NCBI GenBank assembly: GCA_043804635.1
Contig: JAZDIU010000032.1
Span: 32,950 to 96,949 of the forward strand
Direction: 5' to 3'
DNA: 64,000 nt
Origin: JAZDIU01 sp043804635
Lineage (GTDB): Bacteria > Chloroflexota > Dehalococcoidia > Dehalococcoidales > UBA2162
The notes under the pieces are model-generated. The model was given only the letters and a program-made list of their open reading frames with translations. It had not been told where the DNA came from and searched no databases. The stretch's first letter is position 1; every line of letters begins with the position of its first letter. This document shows, piece after piece, positions 18,199 through 24,857 of the stretch. The translations under genes were made by a program, and so were the position numbers.

Positions 18199-18537
18199 AT
18201 GTATCAGACACTCAGCGTTTATGAAATACCCGAAGGCACCGACCCGGATGAATTCTGGAAATACCACACAGAAGTCCACGCCGTAGATGTGGCAAATGCG
18301 GTAAGGCCGCTACTCAAGAGATATGTTATCAAACGGCTCAAAACCGTGATTCGAGGAAAGCCAAAATGGTTCGGCTGTGTCGAGATGTGGTGGGACAGCG
18401 AAGAAGATAGGGTAAAAGCCTTCGAACATGCGGATACTATAATTACTGCTTCCGGGAAGAACATCGGGGAAGATTTTGCCTCACAGGTAACTTTCGAATG
18501 GTATGTCAGCGTCGAAGAAAAAGAAATTCCCTTATAG
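18199..18537 (+). CDS. EthD-like / dimeric alpha-beta barrel protein
   Basis: 112 residues. A short ferredoxin-like fold with patterns DPDEFWKYHTEVHAVDVA and CVEMWWDSEEDRVKAFEH is typical of EthD-type dimeric alpha-beta barrel proteins, usually small accessory or ring-cleavage proteins in degradation clusters. AAAGGAG precedes the ATG. It is followed after ten bases by the MBL-fold gene, so the two are coupled. Function is not known. Confidence 0.65.
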   Translation: MYQTLSVYEIPEGTDPDEFWKYHTEVHAVDVANAVRPLLKRYVIKRLKTVIRGKPKWFGCVEMWWDSEEDRVKAFEHADTIITASGKNIGEDFASQVTFEWYVSVEEKEIPL

Positions 18538-18547
18538 GAGGTGGGCT

Positions 18548-19255
18548 TTGAAAAAACATAGCATAATTCCAATCGGTTTATCACGGGGACCCAGAGACCT
18601 TTCCCAATACACATACCGGATGAATTTCGGAGTGCCGACCGAATCAGCCGTCTATATATGGTATATCGACGGCTCAGAGCCTAAAACTATTGTCGATGCC
18701 GGAATGCTCAAAATGGACCCTCAATGGACTCCACCGGAGGAAGCCTTCGCAAAGGTAGGACTCAACCCAGAAGATATTAAAATCGTGGTGCTCACTCACC
18801 TGCATCCCGACCACACATCTTTGGCTTATCTATTCAAGAAAGCAAAATTCATCGTCCAAAAAAGGGAAATGGACTATGCTTTAAATCCGCACCCGCTCGA
18901 TGCCCCGTTATATATCAAGAAATTCTGGGAAGGCGTTAATTTCGACTTAATCGAAGGAGAAAGACAAATCATTCCGGGGGTATCGGTCATCTCGACGCCG
19001 GGACACACGCCGGGAGGGCAATCGGTAGAAATCGAGACAGAAGGCGGCAAGGCGATTATCACCGGCTTCTGCTGCCACTTAAGAACTTTCCGGCAGACCG
19101 AGGATATGAAGAAGCAAGGATGGGAAGTTTCGGCGCCTCTGATACATAACGACGTCCGGCAATGTTATGACAGCGTGCTGAAGGTAAAGAAGAGAGCGGA
19201 TATTATTATCGCCAACCACGATGTTGCCTATATGGGCAAGGCGAAGATACCGTAG
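18548..19255 (+). CDS. MBL-fold metallo-hydrolase
   Basis: 235 residues from the TTG at 18548, chosen because AGGAGGTG lies four bases upstream; the ATG at 18503 lies inside the preceding gene. The metal motif THLHPDHTS (H-x-H-x-D-H), followed by STPGHTPGGQSVEI, NHDVAYMG and an N-terminal NFGVPTESAVYIWYI, places it among lactonase-like MBL hydrolases, near N-acyl homoserine lactonases. The substrate is uncertain; hydrolysis of a lactone or ester intermediate fits the neighbouring genes. It converges with the DUF gene at 19269. Confidence 0.85.
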   Translation: MKKHSIIPIGLSRGPRDLSQYTYRMNFGVPTESAVYIWYIDGSEPKTIVDAGMLKMDPQWTPPEEAFAKVGLNPEDIKIVVLTHLHPDHTSLAYLFKKAKFIVQKREMDYALNPHPLDAPLYIKKFWEGVNFDLIEGERQIIPGVSVISTPGHTPGGQSVEIETEGGKAIITGFCCHLRTFRQTEDMKKQGWEVSAPLIHNDVRQCYDSVLKVKKRADIIIANHDVAYMGKAKIP

Positions 19256-19268
19256 AGAGATATCGCCA

Positions 19269-19622
19269 CTACTTAGGGGATGCCGTTATCTTTTTATACA
19301 CACCGCGGCAGGTGGCTTTCATAAGAGGACTCATCCGTCCTTTGGCTATTACTCTCATCTTCTCCCCGAACGCTGCCATAGTGGCCTCGATGTCGTCGGA
19401 CTCTATTTCATATACGGCGATATACTTACCCCTGCCATCAGCCAAACCTCTAATGTAGTCGAGTTTACCCGGCGGCGTAGTTAATTCATAGCGGTCTGCC
19501 TTTTTGACGGACTTGGTCGACATTATATCCGGGATATGAACATTGTTATACCAGTCGTTAAATTCTTTCTCGCGGGTTGGGTCGATGCAATTACTTTCCA
19601 CTATAAATATCCAGCTTGCCAT
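19269..19622 (-). CDS. Dimeric alpha-beta barrel family protein (EthD/DUF4286-like)
   Basis: 117 residues. ESNCIDPTREKEFNDWYNN followed by HIPDI, with YIAVYEIES later, is a pattern shared with the next protein (19733-20059). These are small stress-type dimeric barrels of unknown activity. The ribosome site AGGAGGG lies upstream of the ATG. It carries an extra loop (around residues 50-62) relative to its neighbour. The repeat at 19670-19724 separates the two. Confidence 0.6.
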   Translation of the reverse strand: MASWIFIVESNCIDPTREKEFNDWYNNVHIPDIMSTKSVKKADRYELTTPPGKLDYIRGLADGRGKYIAVYEIESDDIEATMAAFGEKMRVIAKGRMSPLMKATCRGVYKKITASPK

Positions 19623-19669
19623 AGTTTAACCCTCCTTTGAATATTGTCGACAAAGGGAAGCGACTTCAG

Positions 19670-19724
19670 GGATTGCTTCGCCTCCGCCCACGCTAAGGCT
19701 TCGGCGGATGGTCTCGCAATGACA
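19670..19724. repeat. Dispersed palindromic repeat (GATTGCTTCG ... TCTCGCAATGAC family)
   Basis: GATTGCTTCGCCTCCG ... CGGCGGATGG TCTCGCAATGAC forms an imperfect hairpin. Related copies lie at 53411-53535 (inverted order) and 53890-53936. All are intergenic. Confidence 0.65.
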
Positions 19725-19732
19725 AGGAATAG

Positions 19733-20059
19733 CTATCTCTGGAAAGAATAAGTCTCCTTATAGATTCCCCTTGAGACAACACCTAGCAAATCGGTAAAAC
19801 GACCCTGTTCTTGTTTACGCTTCATATTAGCATTGTGCCTCGCCATATCGGCATCGTAATTATCGGACTGAATTTCATAGACTGCTATGTATTTGCCTTT
19901 ACCCGGAGGCGGATTGGGCAGTTCGTAACGGGACGCTTTAACAAAGCACGGCGTTTCGAATATATCCGGAATATGCGTTTTGTTATACCAGTCGTTGAAC
20001 TCTTTCTCACGTACCGGGTCTTTACAGTTGCTTTCCACAACTAGTAACCATTTACCCAT
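19733..20059 (-). CDS. Dimeric alpha-beta barrel family protein (EthD/DUF4286-like), paralogue
   Basis: 108 residues, clearly paralogous to 19269-19622: ESNCKDPVREKEFNDWYN, HIPDI, YELPNPPPGKGKYIAVYEIQS. It appears to be a tandem duplication, with a palindromic repeat now between the copies. Expression probably follows the cupin gene just upstream on the same strand. Activity is unknown. Confidence 0.6.
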   Translation of the reverse strand: MGKWLLVVESNCKDPVREKEFNDWYNKTHIPDIFETPCFVKASRYELPNPPPGKGKYIAVYEIQSDNYDADMARHNANMKRKQEQGRFTDLLGVVSRGIYKETYSFQR

Positions 20060-20108
20060 GTTTACACTCCTTAAGACTTTGGATTTTGGACCGAATTAGC
20101 CGACTAGC

Positions 20109-20465
20109 TTAAGTGAAATCTCCCTCAATAGGCACATAGAGGCCGGTGCGTTTTGAACTGCGAGAAAGATGTCCGTGACCGGTAGTATCCTCCGCTAATA
20201 AAACGTCGCCGGGACCGAATTGACGCTTACTGCCATCGGCGACTTCTATTTCCAGTTTGCCTTTCAGGACGATGACCAATTGCTTGCGCGGTGCGGTATG
20301 CCACTCGACATCATCCTTACCTTTGGCTTCTCTGAAGAATGCTTCCGTTGCCTTTACCGGCTTGGTAGTGCTCACTGTCCCCGACTTTTCTATCTTCATA
20401 GTAAGCTCGATGTCTTTGAAGTGAGATTCACCATCTGGTCCCGAATAAACGCTGACTATCTTCAT
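20109..20465 (-). CDS. Cupin-domain protein
   Basis: 118 residues, a single small beta-barrel. The second cupin motif is visible as KLEIEVADGSKRQFGPGDVLLAEDTTGHGH; the first motif histidine is in DVEWHTAPRKQ. Small cupins bind metals and act as sensors or as isomerases/dioxygenases; no specific role can be assigned. It is first in the direction of the two EthD-like genes and divergent from the Fe-S protein at 20559. Confidence 0.75.
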   Translation of the reverse strand: MKIVSVYSGPDGESHFKDIELTMKIEKSGTVSTTKPVKATEAFFREAKGKDDVEWHTAPRKQLVIVLKGKLEIEVADGSKRQFGPGDVLLAEDTTGHGHLSRSSKRTGLYVPIEGDFT

Positions 20466-20558
20466 TTCTTAATCCTCCTATTCGGGTTATTATCATAATA
20501 AACCAACCTGTATGTCAACTTCAGGACCTGTTAGCTCTCAGTCGCCTGTGGTAAAATT

Positions 20559-21104
20559 ATGGTGATGGATAAATTAATCGATAAGTATGAAATTAAGCTG
20601 GTTGAGGCGGGCTGTGCGCCGGTATCGGGGCGGTACGGATGGGAGGCGGACGTACCAAATGACATCAGTCCGGTCTTTCCTTATCTTAACGCTTTACTCG
20701 CGGAAGCCAGATACGACCACCAGGAACACATTTTGATATGGAGAGAAACCGACCGGGCTTATGCTCTGCGCCCGTACGAAATCAAGATAGTTCAGGCTGA
20801 CGGGACCGGCGACCCCGAGGAGGGACGTAGACTCGTCGGGGAGATAGTGGAAAGAATAAACCGCGTCTGGCAAGACCGGGAGCATATCACTCCCCGCTTC
20901 AAGGAAACGGCACGTCCTTCGGTAATCGATATCTTTAAGCTGTTGCCGAAGACGAACTGTAAGCAGTGCGGTTATGCCACCTGTCTGGTCTATGCCGCCG
21001 ACCTTCGGGTGGGTAAGACACGATTAGAAAAGTGTCTGCCTTTAGTTCAGCCGGAGCATGCTGAAAACAGGAAGAAGCTGGCGAAGCTTATTTCAGGAGA
21101 ATAG
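20559..21104 (+). CDS. Protein with C-terminal 4Fe-4S domain, unknown function
   Basis: 181 residues. The C-terminal part (about 125-165) holds four cysteines in the pattern NCKQCGYATC ... EKCLPL, the single-cluster Fe-S domain also found in corrinoid iron-sulfur proteins and RnfB. The N-terminal 120 residues are not recognised but look soluble and well conserved in texture (YDHQEHILIWRETDR). The start may be the ATG at 20559 or the one two codons later. It is a single gene with a terminator behind it. A redox or corrinoid-reactivation role is only a guess. Confidence 0.65.
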   Translation: MVMDKLIDKYEIKLVEAGCAPVSGRYGWEADVPNDISPVFPYLNALLAEARYDHQEHILIWRETDRAYALRPYEIKIVQADGTGDPEEGRRLVGEIVERINRVWQDREHITPRFKETARPSVIDIFKLLPKTNCKQCGYATCLVYAADLRVGKTRLEKCLPLVQPEHAENRKKLAKLISGE

Positions 21105-21133
21105 GTCGAGCAATTGTAACCTCACTCTCTTTA

Positions 21134-21177
21134 TCTCCCTCTCCTTAGGTATTAGTGAAGGAGAGGGAGAATTTTTT
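21134..21177 (+). terminator. Terminator-like palindrome after the Fe-S protein gene
   Basis: A 13-base-pair stem (TCTCCCTCTCCTT, 21134-21146, with AAGGAGAGGGAGA, 21158-21170) is followed by ATTTTTT. The same stem sequence recurs at 51465-51492, so it is also a dispersed repeat. Confidence 0.75.
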
Positions 21178-21180
21178 ATA

Positions 21181-21206
21181 TTAAGAGGGGCTGACGCCCC
21201 TCTTAA
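21181..21206. repeat. GGGGC/GCCCC palindrome
   Basis: Arms TTAAGAGGGGC and GCCCCTCTTAA with a TGAC loop form a perfect 11-base-pair stem between two convergent genes. Related hairpins are at 51433-51455 and 60242-60266. Confidence 0.65.
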
Positions 21207-21230
21207 ACACCCCGCTACACAAAGACTTAG

Positions 21231-22031
21231 CTACTGTTTAGGAACTAGCTCAATTTCGAATAAGAGGGGCCAGAACTTGCCGGTGACGAATAGACGATGA
21301 GCCTTAGCATCATAGGCAATACCATTCAGAACATTTGCAGATTCTTGAGCAGACTGTGGCAAGAGTCCTGATAAATCTATCCAGCCGGTAACTCGCCCGT
21401 CTTCAGGTTCAATGATGGCTATTTTATCGGTTTGCCAGATATTGGCGTAAATCTTGCCCTCGATGTATTCCAATTCATTGATTTGAGTAACCGGCGCGCC
21501 GTTTTCACGCACTTGGACAGAGCCGGTTGCTTCCAGAGTCTCAGGATTAAGAAAACGTAGAGTAGACGTGCCATCGCTCATAATCAGAGACTCCCCATCA
21601 TAAGTGATACCCCACCCCTCACCGGGATAAGAAAAATCCCCCAATAAGTCGAACCTGTCTTTATCGTAAATGAAACCGACATGGGACTCCCAGGTCAACA
21701 GGATAATTTTGTTCTTATATATAGTGATACCTTCGCCGAAGTAGTATTCAAATAGCTGGCGGATTTGGAGGACCTTACCAGTTTCCAGACTTACTTTGCG
21801 GAGGGAAGACTTCCCATAGAGACCGGTGCTTTCATAAAGGACGCCGTTTTCAAAGACGAGCCCCTGGGTGAAAGCGGTTCTATTGTGGGGATAGGTATTA
21901 ATTACTTTATATGTGTAAGTTACTACGGGCTGGAATGTGGGCGGTGGTACCTGCTCGCTTGTGCAGGAAGTTGAAGTCACGGTTATGAGAAGCAGGATGA
22001 AAAAGACAGATAGCCGACGCAAAACAGTCAC
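21231..22031 (-). CDS. Glutaminyl-peptide cyclotransferase-like lipoprotein
   Basis: 266 residues with a lipoprotein signal (ITVTSTSC) and a five-bladed propeller domain of the glutamine cyclotransferase family: NTYPHNRTAFTQGLVFENG near residue 48, LYESTGLYGKSSLRKV, and LNGIAYDAKAHRLFVTGKFWP at the end. This family cyclises N-terminal glutamine of peptides. Here it would act outside the cytoplasmic membrane. The GTG start has little ribosome-site support; a TTG three codons later is an alternative. Confidence 0.85.
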   Translation of the reverse strand: MTVLRRLSVFFILLLITVTSTSCTSEQVPPPTFQPVVTYTYKVINTYPHNRTAFTQGLVFENGVLYESTGLYGKSSLRKVSLETGKVLQIRQLFEYYFGEGITIYKNKIILLTWESHVGFIYDKDRFDLLGDFSYPGEGWGITYDGESLIMSDGTSTLRFLNPETLEATGSVQVRENGAPVTQINELEYIEGKIYANIWQTDKIAIIEPEDGRVTGWIDLSGLLPQSAQESANVLNGIAYDAKAHRLFVTGKFWPLLFEIELVPKQ

Positions 22032-22063
22032 ATACCCAATATAGCAGTTTTATGGTCGGAAAA

Positions 22064-22708
22064 CTATGGACTTGTCTCCATGTTTCCGGACTTCAGGAAA
22101 CGCATAACCTGCCGCTTTCGTATTAACGTAATAGAAAACCATATCAGCACCGCCAGACCGATGAGCTCAGGGACGTAGACTGCCGGGTCGGTCAGCAGCG
22201 CACGGAAAATATCGGACAGCCAACCAGTGATTTCAATCCTATCGAAAGCAAACCCGAGGAGCGGCCAGAGTAAAGTCCGGGGAGCACGCCACATTTCGTC
22301 GAAGACAAGGTGGGTAAATATTCCGAAGGAAAGAGCTAAAAAGCCAGCTTTCCCGCGGTATTTGTAAAGATATAGTCCGAGCAGCGTTACCAGGATAAAA
22401 AAGAGGAGCGTATGAGTGATAATCCGGCCGTTGTTAAAGGTATCTCTGAAGAAGAACTGACCTAAGGGTTTATCGATAATATCGGGGAGAAGCGAGCCGA
22501 TGAGAATAATTCTCATGTCGAAGTGATTCCAGAGTTGAGAGAGCCATGACGGTCGCCGGGTAGAACGCTTCCGAGGAGCAGCAGAGTCGGGCGAAGGTTC
22601 GATGCTCGGATTAACCTCTTCAATCGTAGTTTGAGGGTCTCCGGGCAGCAGTCTGCTTACAAGAACCGCGACCCCTAAAGTTATGCCAGTATGTCCGAAT
22701 AACAGCAT
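22064..22708 (-). CDS. YdjM/DUF457-type membrane protein, putative metal-dependent hydrolase
   Basis: 214 residues. GHTGITLG at the N-terminus, then SLLPDIIDKPL, IITHTLLFF and GIFTHLVFDEMW supply the conserved His and Asp residues of the LexA-regulated YdjM family, in an integral membrane protein with four to five helices. A Ser/Pro/Arg-rich cytoplasmic insert lies at about residues 28-55. Function is unknown. It lies 32 bases upstream of the cyclotransferase gene on the same strand. Confidence 0.75.
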   Translation of the reverse strand: MLLFGHTGITLGVAVLVSRLLPGDPQTTIEEVNPSIEPSPDSAAPRKRSTRRPSWLSQLWNHFDMRIILIGSLLPDIIDKPLGQFFFRDTFNNGRIITHTLLFFILVTLLGLYLYKYRGKAGFLALSFGIFTHLVFDEMWRAPRTLLWPLLGFAFDRIEITGWLSDIFRALLTDPAVYVPELIGLAVLIWFSITLIRKRQVMRFLKSGNMETSP

Positions 22709-22780
22709 TTATCTTCTCTATAGCAATGATAAAGGAATTGAGCATAATACCGCAAATAAAACAGAAACAATAAAGAACAC

Positions 22781-23326
22781 TCAATACTTATTGAATGAGA
22801 CAATGTTATCTATCGGCTCCCGGTCATGTTCCGGACCTAATTTCTCCCTATCGTAGTAGCCGAGGGCAATCAGGATATCTATCTTTTTAGATTTGGGAAT
22901 GTTCAATACCGATTTTACCGCCCGCTCGTTGAACCATCCGAGCCAGCAGGTGCCCAGTCCCAGCTCTTCAGCCTGGAGGACAAAGTGCTCGCCGGTGATG
23001 CCAATGTCTATAAGGTAGAATTTTGTGCCACGGAAGATGGCACCGATTCTAGTCAGAAATTTGGACTTTTCAGAGACGATGACCACGATGACCGGCGCGG
23101 TTTTACAGAAGTCGTTGATGAAGTAAATACCGCCGAAGGCGGCAGCACAGAGCTTATCCTTTAAGGACTTTTCGTCAACGATGATGAAGTGCCACGGCTG
23201 GGAGTTGGAGGCGGAGGGAGCCAGCCTTGCCGCCTCAAGGCAGAGCATTATCTTTTCCCGCTCGACCGGTTTATCCAGAAAGCTGCGGACGCTTTTTCTG
23301 TGTTTGATAAGGTCTAAAAGAGACAT
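22781..23326 (-). CDS. Nitroreductase family protein
   Basis: 181 residues. HRKSVRSF at the N-terminus (FMN phosphate contact), LAPSASNSQPWHFIIV, and GLGTCWLGWF near residue 124 are the nitroreductase hallmarks. These are FMN-dependent NAD(P)H oxidoreductases; no substrate can be inferred. Promoter-like elements lie just upstream (23333-23361). The Shedu and mutS genes lie further upstream, beyond a noncoding element. Confidence 0.9.
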   Translation of the reverse strand: MSLLDLIKHRKSVRSFLDKPVEREKIMLCLEAARLAPSASNSQPWHFIIVDEKSLKDKLCAAAFGGIYFINDFCKTAPVIVVIVSEKSKFLTRIGAIFRGTKFYLIDIGITGEHFVLQAEELGLGTCWLGWFNERAVKSVLNIPKSKKIDILIALGYYDREKLGPEHDREPIDNIVSFNKY

Positions 23327-23332
23327 AAAACA

Positions 23333-23361
23333 ATGCTAATTTGAGCGGGCAGGTTTGTCAA
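23333..23361 (-). promoter_or_regulatory. Promoter of the nitroreductase gene
   Basis: On the minus strand TTGACA (23361-23356) and TAGCAT (23338-23333) are separated by 17 bases. The -10 is imperfect and lies very close to the ATG at 23326, so the mRNA leader would be very short or absent. Confidence 0.55.
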
Positions 23362-23439
23362 CCCCCCGACTATCAACTTTCAACGGTCAGCTATTAGAAA
23401 ATGACTCACGATTTCCGATTTAAGATTTATGATTTAGGA

Positions 23440-23706
23440 ATAAACAAGGAAGAAACAAAAGCGAAATGAAGCTAAAAACCCCGATCTAAAAGCCCAAAAG
23501 TTGAAACAAAGCATCGTGGAACGGAGTTGAAGCGAGCGTGTTCGTTTCCGGCTACATTTTAAGTAATCTTTTTTTCTGACTAAACGACACGCCTGTTTAG
23601 CCGTGTCGTTTTACATTCTGGTAGTCCTTTTTTACTATATTTTTAAGGTGCTTCGGGCGTTTGTTGCGTTTTACTGAATTATAGAACGTTTGTTCCATAA
23701 TGTCAA
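23440..23706 (-). ncRNA. Candidate noncoding transcript, element A (related to 63345-63675)
   Basis: This gap holds no plausible gene. Read on the minus strand it begins with a promoter (23678-23706) and runs about 230 bases through a strong hairpin (AAACGACACG/CGTGTCGTTT, about 23583-23614) to a segment rich in GCTTTG, TTCAACTTTTGGG and TTTTTAGCTTCA words. The element at 63.35-63.68 kb shares the start, a TAGTAAAA-GGAC-CCAGAAT block and the 3' segment. The two ATGs in the transcript are each followed at once by a stop. Whether it is an RNA gene, a leader or a mobile fragment is open. Confidence 0.4.
23678..23706 (-). promoter_or_regulatory. Consensus promoter with LexA-like operator
   Basis: On the minus strand TTGACA (23706-23701) and TATAAT (23683-23678) are spaced by 17 bases. 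The spacer holds GAACAAACGTTC (23695-23684), matching the Gram-positive LexA box core GAAC-N4-GTTC. This suggests DNA-damage control; no LexA gene is visible here. Confidence 0.7.
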
Positions 23707-23814
23707 GGAAGTTTTGTCGCTTTTGGGGGAGGTGTAACCCCACCACACCTGGATTCCAGCCTTCGCTGTAATGACAGAGTAGGAAAGGATGGGACTAGCG
23801 CCCCTTTTTAAACC

Positions 23815-24843
23815 TTACCATTTCCCCAGTTTTATATGTTTAAGAAGTCGCCGACCTCTTTCGCAAAGCTCAGAATAAGTAATTATTTCTGTATTGCTCA
23901 AATAACTGGAAAATATCCGTCTTTCAGAAGGTTGGTCTTTTTCTTGCTTACCAATGAGTATATATGCTTTAGGTTTAATCACATTTTCATCCCAAGTTTT
24001 GTCAATGGCATAAAGATATTTAAAAACCTGCCCTATAGCCTCTGCTAATTTTTCATTCGGTTTAGTTCGCTTTCTAGTGCGTTTGTCAAAAAGATTCTCA
24101 TTTGGTCCCTTACATTCAACAAAGTCTAAATAACCATCATGCCTTTGAAGCATAAAATCAAGAAAAAAATCCTTCTTACCTTTACCAAAAGGAACCCCTA
24201 CTTCTCTTTTTATATCAATATACTCAAGCCCAAACATCCAATAAGCATGATTGTTTTCAAGGTAATCTTTTACATCAGTTTCATTAGTGGTTTCATTCGA
24301 GATTAACTTTTTGTAACCAAGAAGAACAGATTCATAATTTCCTATGTTCGCCTTCATTTCCGATAGCCTTTGCTTAAATGTCTGCCGTTCAGCAGCGATA
24401 ATCGAATTAATGCCTTTAAGATTAAGAATCTCGGCAAGGAGTTTTCTTATTTTTGACTTCTCTTGCCTCAAGTTTCTATGTAACCTATCATAATCTTCAA
24501 CAGACATCTTGATGATTTCTTGAGCTTCCACACCTTCAACTAAATCATTGACTATATTTGAAATGTCCTCCAATTGTCCAACCGAATTAATATTAAAATG
24601 TTGGCAATTACGGCTAATTTCCCAATATTTTATACTGATATCATTTTTGTCATTAATCGCCCGCCATCTTTGTATTCTAAATTTAGCTTTGTCCGATTTC
24701 TCCCCTGTCTTTTTATTTAGTACATAGCCGTTTTCGATAGTGGTCAAATAATTAGAGGATGGTCTTCCTGGTATTCTCTCAATAGTCTCAAAATTTGATA
24801 CCTTAGAAAAAGCTCTACCAGCATACTCTTTCATAATAGGCAT
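23815..24843 (-). CDS. Shedu-type immune nuclease (DUF4263, SduA-like)
   Basis: 342 residues. The C-terminal third matches the Shedu nuclease domain: VKDYLENNHAYWMFG, then a PD-(D/E)xK core with D229 and E243-C-K245 (in GKKDFFLDF and DFVECKGP), and a Gln-containing helix (AEAIGQVFKYLYA). The N-terminal part (about 1-190) is charged and helical and could be the sensor region. Shedu proteins are stand-alone anti-phage systems. The gene is much more AT-rich than its neighbours, which suggests transfer. The ribosome site GGAGGTG is eight bases upstream of the ATG, 14 bases after the mutS stop. Confidence 0.78.
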   Translation of the reverse strand: MPIMKEYAGRAFSKVSNFETIERIPGRPSSNYLTTIENGYVLNKKTGEKSDKAKFRIQRWRAINDKNDISIKYWEISRNCQHFNINSVGQLEDISNIVNDLVEGVEAQEIIKMSVEDYDRLHRNLRQEKSKIRKLLAEILNLKGINSIIAAERQTFKQRLSEMKANIGNYESVLLGYKKLISNETTNETDVKDYLENNHAYWMFGLEYIDIKREVGVPFGKGKKDFFLDFMLQRHDGYLDFVECKGPNENLFDKRTRKRTKPNEKLAEAIGQVFKYLYAIDKTWDENVIKPKAYILIGKQEKDQPSERRIFSSYLSNTEIITYSELCERGRRLLKHIKLGKW

Positions 24844-24857
24844 TCTTTATTCACCTC

